This document shows, piece by piece, positions 46,421-57,015 of a stretch of 64,000 nucleotides of DNA; the stretch's first letter is position 1; the number at the start of each line of letters is the position of its first letter. The position numbers and the translations under genes were made by a program. The notes under the pieces are model-generated. The model saw only the letters and a list, made by a program, of their open reading frames with translations. It did no database searches and was not told the origin of the DNA. The stretch comes from Castor canadensis. Lineage: Eukaryota > Chordata > Mammalia > Rodentia > Castoridae. The stretch lies in NCBI RefSeq assembly GCF_047511655.1, contig NC_133390.1, positions 161,670,583 to 161,734,582 on the forward strand, read 5' to 3'.

Positions 46421-48486
46421 TAAAAAAATTTTTATTTAATTCCTATGTGCATACAATGTTTGGGTCATTTCTCCCCCCTCTCCCCACCCCCCACTCGCTC
46501 CCTTATCCCCCCCTTACCCCTCCCTACCCGGCAGAAACTATTTTGCCCTTATCTCTAATTTTGTTGAAGAGAGTATAAGCAATAATAGGAAGGACCAAGG
46601 GTTTTTGCTGGTTGAGATAAGGATAGCTATACAGGGAGTTGACTCACAATGATTTCCTGTACATGTGTGTTACCTTCTAAATTAATTCTTCTTGAACTAA
46701 CCTTTTCTCTAGTTTCTGGTCACCTTCTCCAATTGGCCTCAGTTGCTTTTAAGTATCTGCTTTAGTTTCTCTGCATTGAGGGCAACAAATGCTATCTAGT
46801 TTTTTAGGTGTCTTACCTATCCTCATACCTTCCTTGTGTGTTCTCACTTTAACACGTGATCAAAGTCCAATCCCCTTGTTGTGTTTGCTCTTGATCTAAT
46901 GTCCGCATATGAGGAACATACGATTTTTGGTCTTTTGGGCCAGGCTAACCTCACTCAGAATGATGTTCTCCAATTCTATCCATTTACCAGCGAATGATAA
47001 CATTTCGTTCTTCTTCATGGCTGCATAAAATTCCATTGTGCATAAATACATTTTTTTCTTTTATTATTCATATGTGCATACAAGGCTTGAGGCATTTCTC
47101 CCCCCTGCCCCACCCCCTCCCTCCCTCTCAATACCCAGCAGAAACTATTTTGCCCTTATTTCTAATTTTGTTGTAGAGAGAGTATAAGCAATAACAGGAA
47201 GGGACAAGGGTTTTTGCTGGTTGAGATAAGGATAGCTATACAGGGTATTGACTCACATTGATTTCCTGTGCATGGGTGTTACCTTCTAGGTTAATTCTTT
47301 TTGATCTAACCTTTTCTCTAGTACCTGTTCCCCTTTTCCTATTGGCCTCAGTTGCATTTAAGGTATCTGCTTTAGTTTCTCTGTGTTAAGGGCAACAAAT
47401 GCTAGCTAATTTTTTAGATGTCTTACCTATCCTCACCCCTCCCTTGTGTGCTCTCGCTTTTATCATGTGATCAAAGTTTAATCCCCTTGTTGTGTTTGCC
47501 CTTGATCTAATGTCCGCATATGAGGAAGAACATACGATTTTTGGTCTTTTGGGTCAGGCTAACCTCACTCAGAATGATGTTCTCCAATTCCATCCATTTA
47601 CCAGCGAATGATAACATTTCGTCCTTCTTCATGGCTGCATAAAATTCCATTGTGTATAGATACCACATTTTCTTAATCCATTCGTCAGTGGTGGGGCATC
47701 TTGGCTGTTTCCATAACTTGGCTATTGTGAATAGTGCCACAATAAACATGGGTGTGCAGGTGCCTCTGGAGTAACCTGTGTCACAGTCTTTTGGGTATAC
47801 CCCGAAGAATATACCACATTTTCTTAATCCATTCGTTAGTGGTGGGGCATCTTGTCTATTTCCATAACTTGGTTATGGTGAACAGTGCTGCAATAAACAT
47901 GGGTGTGCAGGTGCCTCTGGAGTAACCTGTGTCACAGTCTTTTGGGTATATCCCCAAGAGTGGTATTGCTGGATCATATGGTAGATCAATGTTTAGATTT
48001 TTAAATAGCCTCCAAATTTTTTTCCAGAGTGGTTGTACTAGTTTACATTCCCACCAGCAGTGTAAGAGGGTTCCTTTTTCCCCCCGAATCCTTGCCAACA
48101 CCTTTAGTTAGTGGTGTTGCTAATGATGGCTATTCTAACAGGGGTGAGGTTTAATTTGCATTTAGTGTGGTTTAATTTGCATTTCCTTTATTGCTAGAGA
48201 TGGTGAGCATTTTTTCATGTGTTTTTTGCCATTTGAATTTCTTCTTTTGAGAAAGTTCTGTTTAGTTCACTTACCCATTTACTTATTGGTTCATTAATTT
48301 TGGGTGCATTTAGTTTTTTAAGTTCCCTGTATATTCTGTTTATCAGTCCTTTGTCTGATGTGTAGCTGGCAAATGTTTTCTCCCACTCTGTGGGTGTTCT
48401 CTTCAGTTTAGAGACCACTTCTTTTGTTGGGCAGAAGCTTTTTAGTTTTATGAAGTCCCATTTATCTATGCTGGCTCTTAGTTGCT
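46421..48486 (-). mobile_element. L1, antisense, interrupted by a second L1
   Basis: The outer copy has an L1 3' UTR from 46421 and ORF2 C-terminal sequence up to about 47046. It resumes at about 47809 with ORF2 sequence to about 48486. There the frame includes [15 protein letters not shown] and [20 protein letters not shown], standard ORF2 C-terminal motifs. It is 5'-truncated and ends directly against the truncated snoRNA copy. The element lies in the last-but-one intron of the snoRNA host gene. Confidence 0.85.
47047..47808 (-). mobile_element. Second 5'-truncated L1, nested in the first
   Basis: A fresh antisense tail (TTTTTTTCTTTT) at 47050 starts a second complete L1 3' UTR. It continues into ORF2 sequence (...MWYLYTMEFYAAMKKDEM...). 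At about 47805 the text jumps back, repeating the 'accacattttcttaatccat' segment already seen at about 47665. This shows the second copy interrupts the first. It is the same subfamily as the insertion at 11.7 kb. Confidence 0.8.
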
Positions 48487-48532
48487 CAATGACCATGGTA
48501 CAGACAGCCACAATCACTTTCAGATGCAGGGA
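48486..48532 (-). pseudogene. Truncated SNORA71-like snoRNA copy (5' half only)
   Basis: The minus-strand sequence TGCATCTGAAAGTGATTGTG with the following GGC and CATGGTCATTG matches the 5' hairpin of the three full copies. The rest of the snoRNA, from inside the 5' hairpin through the H box and 3' hairpin, is missing and is replaced by L1. It cannot form an H/ACA particle. Confidence 0.75.
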
Positions 48533-48899
48533 CAGAGGAGAGCCAGGAATGGCCCCACATATGAGGGTAGCCTAGCTGTGCAGAGCACCAGCAGCTGCCA
48601 CTGAACTCCACAAAGACCCCACGGGAGTCCAGCCACTTGCAGCTGCCCAGCTTAGCTTGTCAGACCAAATGGAGGGCAGAAGCAGATCACAGAACAGTCC
48701 ACAGCACACTGCTACCCAGCCAGTGCCTGGGAGGGAGGATGAGGGCCTGGGAGTTCTTCTGACTCCAAAGGGGTCTGTTCTAAAGACTCCTCTCCCCTAG
48801 CAGCCACTGCAGGCAAGACATGAGTAAGATTTGTCACTTCACTTCACTCCCCTTACTCCACCATCCAAGCTCCATGGAACACACACATGCCATTACAGA

Positions 48900-48905
48900 A
48901 TACAC

Positions 48906-48944
<39 letters not shown>

Positions 48945-48945
48945 A
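48900..48945. repeat. (CA)n / (CATA)n microsatellite
   Basis: Alternating ACACAC and CATACATA units next to predicted exon 48975-49052. Confidence 0.85.
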
Positions 48946-48974
48946 TATTCCACAGAACAGCCCAAAGAGCTTAC

Positions 48975-49052
48975 CTCCAGGCCCCATGACTCACTGTCCT
49001 GTTGCTATAAAGATACTAAGTCCTGTGGAGCCTCTGCACACAGCAGCCCCAC
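48975..49052 (-). ncRNA. SNHG17: Predicted exon of the snoRNA host gene
   Basis: 78 bases on the minus strand with acceptor CTCTCTGTCTGTTGCAG and donor CTGGAG|GTAAGC. It falls between the truncated snoRNA copy and the full copy at 51.4 kb, where the one-snoRNA-per-intron plan requires an exon. Confidence 0.6.
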
Positions 49053-49249
49053 CTGCAACAGACAGAGAGACTTGGCACAGGGTCTAGCATATTATATCCT
49101 ACAAATGCTGGCTGTCACCACCAGCACTTCACAGCCACACTATTCCCTTAGAAGCAAGAAAATCAGAACCAAGGAAGGGATCTGCAGACCATCTGAGACA
49201 CAAGTAACATCCACGATATCAAGTGCCAATTGGAACTTGTTAAGTTTAT

Positions 49250-49605
49250 GTGATGCTGGCATGGTGGCTCACACCTATAATCCCAGCTAGTTGGAAGGCT
49301 GAAATCAGGAGGATCTTGGTTTGAGGTTAGCTAAGGCAAAAAGTTAATGAGACCCCATCTTAGTCATAAGCTGGGCAAGGTGGTTTATGCCTATGATTCC
49401 AGCTAGGCGGGAGGCCTAAGTAGGATAGTGGTTCAATGCCAGCTCAAGACATAAACAAGACTCTATATGAAAAATAACCAACCAACCAAACAAAAATAAC
49501 TAAAGCAAATTATGAGGTGACGCATGGCTCAAGTGGTAGAGTGTCTGCCTAGCAAGCACAAGGCCCTGAGTTGAAACCTTACTAGTGACGAAAAAAAAAA
49601 GAGAT
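49250..49605 (+). mobile_element. Dimeric B1-ID SINE cluster
   Basis: A first B1-like part from 49254 ('atggtggctcacacctataa'), a second from 49370, and an ID-like end with 'catggctcaagtggtagagt' and an A10 tail. Confidence 0.8.
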
Positions 49606-49754
49606 GAATCACCGCTCATAAACAGTCCTATGCTCACTATAGCATTGTTTACCATATCCAAAACATGAGAGCAGTCTAAGTGGCCACCAAAAGAGGAAGA
49701 AAGAAAATATTACAACACACACTCACACAAATATTCAGCCTTAAAAAAAAAAAA

Positions 49755-50365
49755 AAGATACTGGGCCAGGTATGTAGCATCATGCCAGCTAGGTAGGAGG
49801 AAGAGATCAGATCACAGTTTGAGACCAACATGGGCAAAAGTTATTGAGACCCTATCTCAAAAAACAAGATGGGCTCAGTGTGGTGACCCATGTTTATAAC
49901 CCTGGCTACTCAGGAGATAGAGAATGGACCTCAGTTTAAGATCACCCTGGGTAAAAATGTTATCCCAGCTACTCAGGGAAGCGTAAATAGGAGGAATGGA
50001 GTCCAGGCTGTCCCAGGCATAAACACAAGACCCTGTCTCAAAAATAACCAAAGCTAAGCTGAGTGCCTATGGCTCACAGCTCAAGAGGCAGAAATCAGGA
50101 GGATCACGGTTCAAAGCCAACCCTGGGCAACAGTCTGCAAGACCCTATCTCAGAAAAACCCATCACTAAAAAAAGGCTGGCAGAGTACCTCAAGAGGTAA
50201 GAATACCTGCCCAGCAAGTGTGAGGCCCTGAGTTAAAACTCCAGTGCCACCAAATAAATAAATAAAATAACCAAAGCTAAAAAGGAGCTGGAGGTATGGC
50301 TCAAAGATTAGAGCCTGCCTAGCAAGTACAAGGCCCCAAGTTCAAACCCCATTACTGCCAAAAAG
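49755..50365 (+). mobile_element. Array of B1-like and ID-like SINE units
   Basis: Successive + strand units at about 49760-49865, 49870-50050, 50055-50260 and 50280-50365. Each has its own A-rich tail, and the last ones have 'gagttaaaactccagtgcca' and 'ggtatggctcaaagattaga'. They are nested or tandem insertions. Confidence 0.75.
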
Positions 50366-50714
50366 TGTTGGGAGGCAGGGAGTTGCATGTGTCCTATTTG
50401 CCAAATGGATGGACCTGAAGGACATTAAGCCAGACATAGAAAGAGAAATAGAAGAAATATCACATGGTCTCATTTGTATATGGAATACAGAGAAAAGGGG
50501 AAGGTCAAAGGGCATAAAACAGCAGCGATGTAGGATGAGTAAGCCCAGAGCCCTCATGTAATGTACAGCACGAGGACTACAGTTAATAAAATATCATATA
50601 TAGTTCTTCCTGCCACATACATGTATGATAGAGATGTATATCTGCTTTGCAGTAGTAACCATTTCACACCTATATACCCTCAACCCCACACTGTAAACTT
50701 AAAATATGCACTAG

Positions 50715-50910
50715 ATAATTGGGACCTGAGATCAAGAGGATTGTGATTCATGGTCAGCCATGGGCAAACAGTTCTCCTAACCACATCTCCAAATTAAACA
50801 GAGTAAAATGAACTGGAGGTGTGGCCCATGCAGCAGAGTGCCTGCTTTGCAAAAGCCAAGCCCTAAGTTCAAACCTTCCATCAAAAAAGCAAAAAAAAAA
50901 AAAAAAAGGT
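50715..50910 (+). mobile_element. Dimeric B1-ID SINE, diverged
   Basis: Ends with 'tgcagcagagtgcctgcttt' and a long A-run near 50890-50908. The left part is reduced. Confidence 0.65.
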
Positions 50911-51413
50911 ACTGAGTCAGGTTTGAGGGGAATGTGCCATGGCCGTCAGTGACCAGTGACCAGCACAGAACAGATGGGGTAACAGGAATAAGTTGTACTG
51001 CCGCAGTCTCTGTCACCTTAATGGAAGCCAGTGAACAAAATCATCCCTGTGCACTACAGCCCTCCCATGGCCAGGACTACAGTAGACTGTAATAAGCTTT
51101 ATCATCAGAGTAATACTTTCAGCGGAGAAGAAAATGCCCAGGCTGCCCTACTCATGGGCACTCACTGACAGTGCTCGATGGGACAAGCAATCACCTATGA
51201 CAACAGTCATCTGGAACCACACCAAGCCAAGTGAAATACAACACAAGCACTGCCCCTGAGAAGCTCACAGCACATAGGCTGGGAGACAAGGGGGATTGAC
51301 AGGGAGGCAGAGAAGCTTCCAGGGGCGGGTGCCAAGAACACTGCTTCTACCTCCCTTCAAAAGCCTAAGAGAGCCAGGTACCAGGAAGCAATGAGGCCAG
51401 AGAAAAGAAAGAC

Positions 51414-51550
51414 ATGTGTGAAAGCTCCAGAGTTTGGAAAGGACAAGAGAGAACCCTCCAAACACGGGGAAACGCTTTCAGCATTTCCTCTCCCTGCACT
51501 ATCGATGACCAGGGCACAGGCAGCCCACAATCACTTTCGAATGCAGGGGC
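51414..51550 (-). ncRNA. SNORA71: H/ACA snoRNA, SNORA71 (U71) family, copy A
   Basis: About 137 bases. On the minus strand the 5' hairpin is closed by CCCTGCA and TGCAGGG, with inner pairing GTGATTGTGGGC against GCCCTGGTCAT. The H box AGAGGA follows directly. The 3' hairpin is closed by GAAAGC and GCTTTC, with an inner stem GTTTGGA against TCCAAAC. An ACA box lies 3 bases before the end. H/ACA RNAs guide pseudouridylation with dyskerin, and U71 is assigned to 18S rRNA (U406 as I recall). It lies in the intron between exons 52257-52323 and 48975-49052. This is the copy with the cleanest 3' stem. Confidence 0.85.
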
Positions 51551-52256
51551 AAAAGAGTGATGACTGAGCTGAGAAGGGAGGCCACTGCCAGCAGCTTAGT
51601 AAAGGGCCATGGTCAGATCAGAGACTAGGACACACAGGGAACAGATTGGTAGCTTATAGCTGCAGCAGCTGCCTGGTCCCCAAAGTTCCTCTCACATGGG
51701 GCTTTGCAAACTTCAGCATGGATTAAGAATCATCCAAAAGCACGTGAAAGCACACTGCTGGCTTAAGTCACAAAGTCTCTCATTCGGCACACCCAGGGCA
51801 GGGCCTGAGAACCTGCACTTCTTACAAGTATCCAGGTGACACTGACAATGGGTGGCTCAGAAACCACAATTTGAGAGCTTTTGCTTTAACGCTTCCTGAT
51901 AAGAGAAAGAAGGGAAGGGTAAATGAGGGGAGATGTTGAGGATTCAGAAGGTCAGGAAGCCTGGGATTACAGAGAAAACTGCTCATTTACCAGACTCCAA
52001 ATGTGGCCTTCTTCCCATTTCAACTAACTCTGCAGATCCAAAGGAGGATGAGAGATGTTTGGGGTCCCCAGGGCACCTGGAACCCAAGGGGACTCTGGAA
52101 GCCCCACAGGAGGTTGCAGAGGAAAGAAAGGGGACCTTGCTGGCTCAAGGGGGGAGTGGGCAAGAGAAGCAGACTATGCCCTTCCTCTCATGACCTTGAG
52201 ACCTTAGCCCTGAGCCTAAACATCGCTGCTCTCTAGAGAAGTTCCAGGGTTCGTAC

Positions 52257-52323
52257 CTTACATGTGTCCTGGCCCAGCTTCTTCTTGAAGACATAGGGCC
52301 ACTGGACCCACCAGCTGACAATC
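52257..52323 (-). ncRNA. SNHG17: Predicted exon of the snoRNA host gene
   Basis: 67 bases on the minus strand with acceptor TTGTCTCTGCAG and donor ATGTAAG|GTACGA. It lies between snoRNA copies A and B. One frame is open throughout but is short and stops in a later exon. Confidence 0.6.
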
Positions 52324-53220
52324 CTGCAGAGACAATAAGCTACATACATCATCTCTTAAACAAACATATTCAACCACCCAAGACGTTCAACAGGAATTAA
52401 AAACCAACCTCTCGACTGAGGGTGGGAGGCTGGAAGGTGGCTGCAACAAAGGCTTCCCTTTGATCCACTCTCTGGTTTCCTTCCATTCTTCCGGATGCCT
52501 CTAGCCCACAGGTCAGGCAAGTGCTTTACCACTGAGCTACCTCCCCACCACTTGACCCTCCAACTTTACCTGTTCCTCCCAGGACAGCCTAACAACCAGG
52601 CATTCTAAGGGTGTCTCAAAGGCCAGGACCAATGGCAGAGGAGTGAATGGCTAGGAACAGTGGCCAGTGAGTGATGGCAATGTACAACTCCAAGGGCCAT
52701 GAGAGCTGGTAAACTCTGCAGAGGCCTGCAGGCTGGGAAATGAGGTGCTTTCTGTCAGAACTGAGCATACAACCATACCCATTCTCCCCTTCTTCTCTCA
52801 TCAATACACACTTAAAAGACTCTAGATTTACAATGACATGTAAAGATGCCACCTTAACCAACCTTACACCCTTCCCCTGCTAACTCCAGCCTCAAGGTCT
52901 CCCTCCTCTTGTCCCCACTGTCACTCTTATATGAGTGTTTTAAACACCTGCCCAGGGAAGCCACTCTTTGGAAATCACTGCATATGCCAATGCTGCACCC
53001 TCATCACTGTGCTGTTCACTGCAGTCAATGCCCTGTAATCCTGAGCCACCTCTCACAGGATTGAGTTCTTACTGGGCAACAACCCCTCAACATATAGGTA
53101 TGCTGGTAACAGGATGCCAAGCTGAGAAAGACCAAAGCATGATGTCCCTTGGCACTGACTCTCAGGTGGGAGCCCAGAAAGTACCACATTGCTACGAGGG
53201 CTGGCAGAAGGAAAACAGGA

Positions 53221-53356
53221 GTGTGTGAAAACTACAGGGTTTGGAAGGGACAGAGTGGACCCTCCAAACACGGGGAAAATTTCTTTCAGCCATTCGTCTC
53301 CCTGCACTACCAATGACTGGGGCACAGCAGCCCACAATCACTTTCGAATGCAGGAG
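53221..53356 (-). ncRNA. SNORA71: H/ACA snoRNA, SNORA71 (U71) family, copy B
   Basis: About 136 bases with the same plan as copy A. The 5' hairpin is closed by CCTGCA and TGCAGG, the H box is AGACGA, and the 3' hairpin has inner stem GTTTGGA against TTCCAAAC. The tail is TTTTCACACAC, with ACA 3 bases before the proposed end. The outer 3' stem is weaker (GAAAG against TTTTC), so this copy has drifted more. It lies in the intron between exons 54669-54819 and 52257-52323. Confidence 0.82.
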
Positions 53357-54439
53357 CAGAAAAGGACAGAGGGAGAGCCTGGAAGGTAAAGAGGCTGGTG
53401 CCAGGGACCTAGCCCAAGTAAGAGAGAGCTCAAGGATCTTGCTGCTGAAGTCTATCATGCAAAGCCCATAAAACTGCCAAGGGGAATCAAAGCAGACATG
53501 CTTCTGGAAAAAACACCGGAAAAGCCTGGGGGCTGGAGATCAGTATCATCTGGTCATGGCTATAAAAATCATCTGGCCCAGCTTTGTTTTCTAAAGAAAC
53601 AAAGGTTCAAAGCAGGTCAGACTGGCCCTTGGCTGGTGCCTGAGAATTTAGCTCTCAGCAGGTTACAAGCAGGAGTTAACTCACTGAGGGGCTCATATGG
53701 CTTAGACTCTGCAAACAATGTGGTTTAGGCTAAATGCCTGGTTTTCTCCTGGGAGTCTGGACTTTCAGTACACATGACCACAACTCACTAAAAGCCCTGG
53801 GCACAGTCTTTAACGGGCTTCCCTGGGCAGAAGCAGGGCACAAATGTGGCTGCACTTTCAATGCTAGGGGAGGAATGGGTTCCATTTGATGCTGAAAGGA
53901 CAGGGCCTTAGGAAGCCTACAGACAGATCCTCCCAACTAAACCTTTGTGTTTTCCTTATTGGCTGTGTGTCTTTTATTAATTATGTTGCTATGGTAAATC
54001 TTGCCCACCAAATACAACTAGAAAGAAAATGGTTGCAAAGCTGGATGGTGGCAGAGGAGCAGTAAGAGTCAGGTATGATCTGAAGCCTGAATCCATCCCA
54101 CTCACTGCATTGCTGCTGTGACACAGCCCCAGCCCCAGAGTTCTCCAGCAGGTTGCTAGATATACAGCCTCCCTACAGATCCCAGAGGCCATGTCCCAGG
54201 CAAGAGTATCCACACGTCAAATCATCCCTCTTTCCACCCTCACCTTTCCCTAGATCACTACCCAAAGCACCAAGAAAAAGGAACGTTACCTTATGAGTGC
54301 AAAAGTCCTTAACTCCAAAGACTGGACTAGAGACCTTACCTCAAGGCCAGTGGTTTGACAGCACTTATATGTACACAGTGGTGCATAAATGTTGACTTGC
54401 ATATTATTATCATTTAAACAGCCATTACGTATATTTGCG

Positions 54440-54640
54440 GGGGAAGGTGGTACTGGAGTTTGCACTCAGGGCCTACACCTTGAGTCACTCCACCAGTCCT
54501 TTTACTGGGAGGGCTTTTTCAAGATAGGACTCATGAACTATTTGCCCGGGCTGGCTTCAAACCATGATCTTCCTGATCTCTACCTTCTGAGTAGCTAGAA
54601 TTACAGGTGTGACCCACCAGTGCCTGCCCAGCCATGATAT
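54440..54640 (-). mobile_element. Dimeric SINE, antisense
   Basis: Contains 'ggtactggagtttgcactca', 'ttgagtcactccaccagtcc' and 'ctgagtagctagaattacag'. Confidence 0.75.
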
Positions 54641-54668
54641 TTTTTAAGAACAAAAAAAAGCAGCTTAC

Positions 54669-54819
54669 CTCTAGGAGAGGGACTGGAGGTCTTCCAAGGC
54701 AGGGGTGACATGTTTGTTCTACCGGCTATGCCAACCGTTACGAAGTGCTTCATTCAATAGGATGCTGAGGCCGTGACAGTCTTGAGTGTGCTGTTTCTTT
54801 AGCAGTGTCAAACACAGGC
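54669..54819 (-). ncRNA. SNHG17: Predicted exon of the snoRNA host gene
   Basis: 151 bases on the minus strand with acceptor TACCTTCCCTAG and donor CTAGAG|GTAAGC. It lies between snoRNA copies B and C. The acceptor is less certain than the donor. Confidence 0.5.
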
Positions 54820-55346
54820 CTAGGGAAGGTAATGGGGCATAAGGAGGCTCTGTAAGGGCTGTTCTACAAATCCCTCAATCATACTCTACTATGCCCAGTC
54901 CTAGTCCATGTCACCTCCACACCCCCACCACCACCAGAGGCCATACAAAGATATGCCTGATAGAAGTGGGCCACTTGTTGCAAAGTTCTTCAAGGGGAGA
55001 AAACAGCAGAGCTGCTCTTGCCTTCAACTTCCTGCACAGGCTGTTTACTCAGTATTTCCCACAAGGGAAGAAACTCTACCACCTCACAAAAGCACTCTCC
55101 TTTCTTTTTTTTCATTTGTCCCACCCAGAACTCAGACCTCTGGCAGACAGCAAAGCAACAACAACTTCCACAAGTCCAATTAGTGCTGAGGTGGGAGTGG
55201 CTAAAGGTGGGAGGTAAAGTAAGCTTCCAGGAGGAAGAAGGTGGCCACTGTTGGGGCTACACCCCAGCCCACCTATTCCAGGAGGTGAGGTTCACTAAAC
55301 TGGAAGATGCCTGGCAGTTGGAGACATCTCACAGGTTGGAAGTAGG

Positions 55347-55483
55347 AGATGTGGGAAAGCTGCAGGGTTTGGTAAGGATAGAAGCAGACCTTCCAAACAC
55401 GGGGAAAGGCTTTCGCATTCCTCTCCCTGCACTATCGATGACCAGGGCACAGAGAGCCCATGATCACTTTCGAATGCAGGGGT
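55347..55483 (-). ncRNA. SNORA71: H/ACA snoRNA, SNORA71 (U71) family, copy C
   Basis: About 137 bases. On the minus strand, CCCCTGCATTCGAAAGTGAT opens the 5' hairpin, which TGCAGGG closes. The H box is AGAGGA. The 3' hairpin is closed by GAAAGC and GCTTTC, with inner GTTTGG against CCAAAC. The tail CCCACATCT puts ACA 3 bases before the end. It lies in the intron between exons 56083-56139 and 54669-54819. The inner loop of the 3' hairpin differs most from copies A and B. Confidence 0.84.
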
Positions 55484-55644
55484 AGAAAAAGCAGGTTAGC
55501 CAAGAAGGCCACCTTAGCCCACCGTTCATAGTCCAGGGAAGGGAAAGCTGCCCCACCAAACCCAGCATCCTGATAGCTTCAAAAGATTCCATCAGTCTCC
55601 ATCAAGAGAATATAGAAAACCATCACTCTGGCAAAAATGTCTAT

Positions 55645-55830
55645 AAATTGGCCAGCACTGGTGTAATCCTAGCTATCAGGAAAGAGATCAGGAGGATCAC
55701 AGTTCGAAGACAGCCTGGGCAAATAATTCAAGAGACCCTATCTCAAAAAAATCCATCACAAAAAAAGGGCTAGAAGAGTGGGTCAAAGTGTAGGCTGAGT
55801 TCAACCCCAGTACAGTAAAAAAAAAATCTG
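55645..55830 (+). mobile_element. B1-ID SINE, shortened
   Basis: Contains 'ggtgtaatcctagctatcag' and the reduced ID-like end 'gagttcaaccccagtacagt' with an A9 tail. Confidence 0.7.
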
Positions 55831-56082
55831 AATTGTTCACTCACCCCACAAACACTGAGTACAAACCAAGAGAATCAATTAAGTTCTGCCCTTCTGGAGC
55901 TTTTGTGGCTTCCCTACTTCATAGAAAGTAAAGCTCAGGAAAATGAAGGGTACTTGACCTCGGGTCTTTCCGTCTAGGACACAAAGTTTCTCATAACCAG
56001 GCTGAGCTCCACCACCAGCCCCTCTGTTGACAATCCAGGAGGAATCTCAGCCTCAAGGTGCTCATGACCAGGCAACACTTAC

Positions 56083-56139
56083 CAGGGACATCCTCTCCCT
56101 GAACAGAAGCCCACGAGGGAGTGAGGGTCCTGGACCTGG
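56083..56139 (-). ncRNA. SNHG17: Predicted exon 2 of the snoRNA host gene
   Basis: The donor TCCCTG|GTAAGTG on the minus strand is strong. The acceptor lies after a C/T-rich run ending in TCTTGCAAG or TTGCAAGCCCAG, so the 5' boundary is uncertain by several bases. It is the first exon downstream of the retroviral fossil. Confidence 0.5.
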
Positions 56140-56571
56140 GCTTGCAAGAGAAGAAGGGCAGTAGCTGCTGCAGAACCAGCAACTCCATCACAAGGACAGT
56201 TCCATCAGTCTTCAGGCCAGTTGCAGGCCTAGGCAGGAAGAGGAGACTCAACTTCAGTCCATAGCATGTGTGCAGGAATCATGACACTGCCCCTGGGCCC
56301 CGGACCTCAGCCACGCAGTCTGAAAAATGGAGTTTTAGTGCTTGCCTTGGAGGGGAGCTGATGGAAGGGAGTCAGTGGTCCTAGATGTGCATAACTGATT
56401 CTCTGTAGGTGACCTTAAAGTTTGGGGCTTGGGATGCAACAGTGGGAGGCTGGTGTCCAGGGTAAGAAAACCACATGGGCTCAGCACCCTCTACCCAAAT
56501 ACAGCCCCACGGGCACAGTGCTGCCAATTGCTGCCCAAGTGATGTGGAAGTGGGTGAGTGAGCCGGGGTCA

Positions 56572-57015
56572 TGTCTGAAAGTCAGCCAAGAATGACCAGC
56601 TCGGACTCTATGGTGATGTGCAAAACAACGTAGTTTTTATTAGGAAAGGAATGCAGATACTCCCGAGTAGCAAGGGCTAGAGGAAAGCAGTCCGAGCCAC
56701 AGCTGTTGTCCAGGGATATTTATGCAGCTTTGGGCAGGCTTTGAGGAAGTGGGGCATGTAGGTTCCTGGGAAGCTTTCTGATAGGTGGATTTAAAAAGGT
56801 CCCCTATACAGCTTTGGCACAAAGGCCCAAGGCTTTCTGATAGGTTGGGCTAAAGGTTCCTCCTTTGACTCCTTCCTCCTTCCCCATGTTGGGCCCACAT
56901 CCAGAGGCGTTTGTGCGATCTTTAGGTTTTCTTGCTGACTGCATGACTGCCTAAGGCACATTACTGCCATTTTTGGGTCACTGGCCTGATTGCCTAAAAA
57001 CCAAGCTAGCTATCA
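56572..57015 (-). repeat. 3' LTR of the retroviral fossil
   Basis: A 444-base LTR that begins TG and ends CA on the minus strand. It directly follows the purine tract ACAGGGGGA. It contains AATAAA near its 3' side (antisense of 'tttatta' at about 56635). No second LTR is seen in the window. Confidence 0.65.

Noticed and set aside
54290-54340. Possible extra exon of the snoRNA host gene ending at a CATAAG|GTAACG donor
   Set aside because: The donor is fair but no convincing acceptor with a pyrimidine tract was seen upstream. It is kept only as a remark in the host gene entry.
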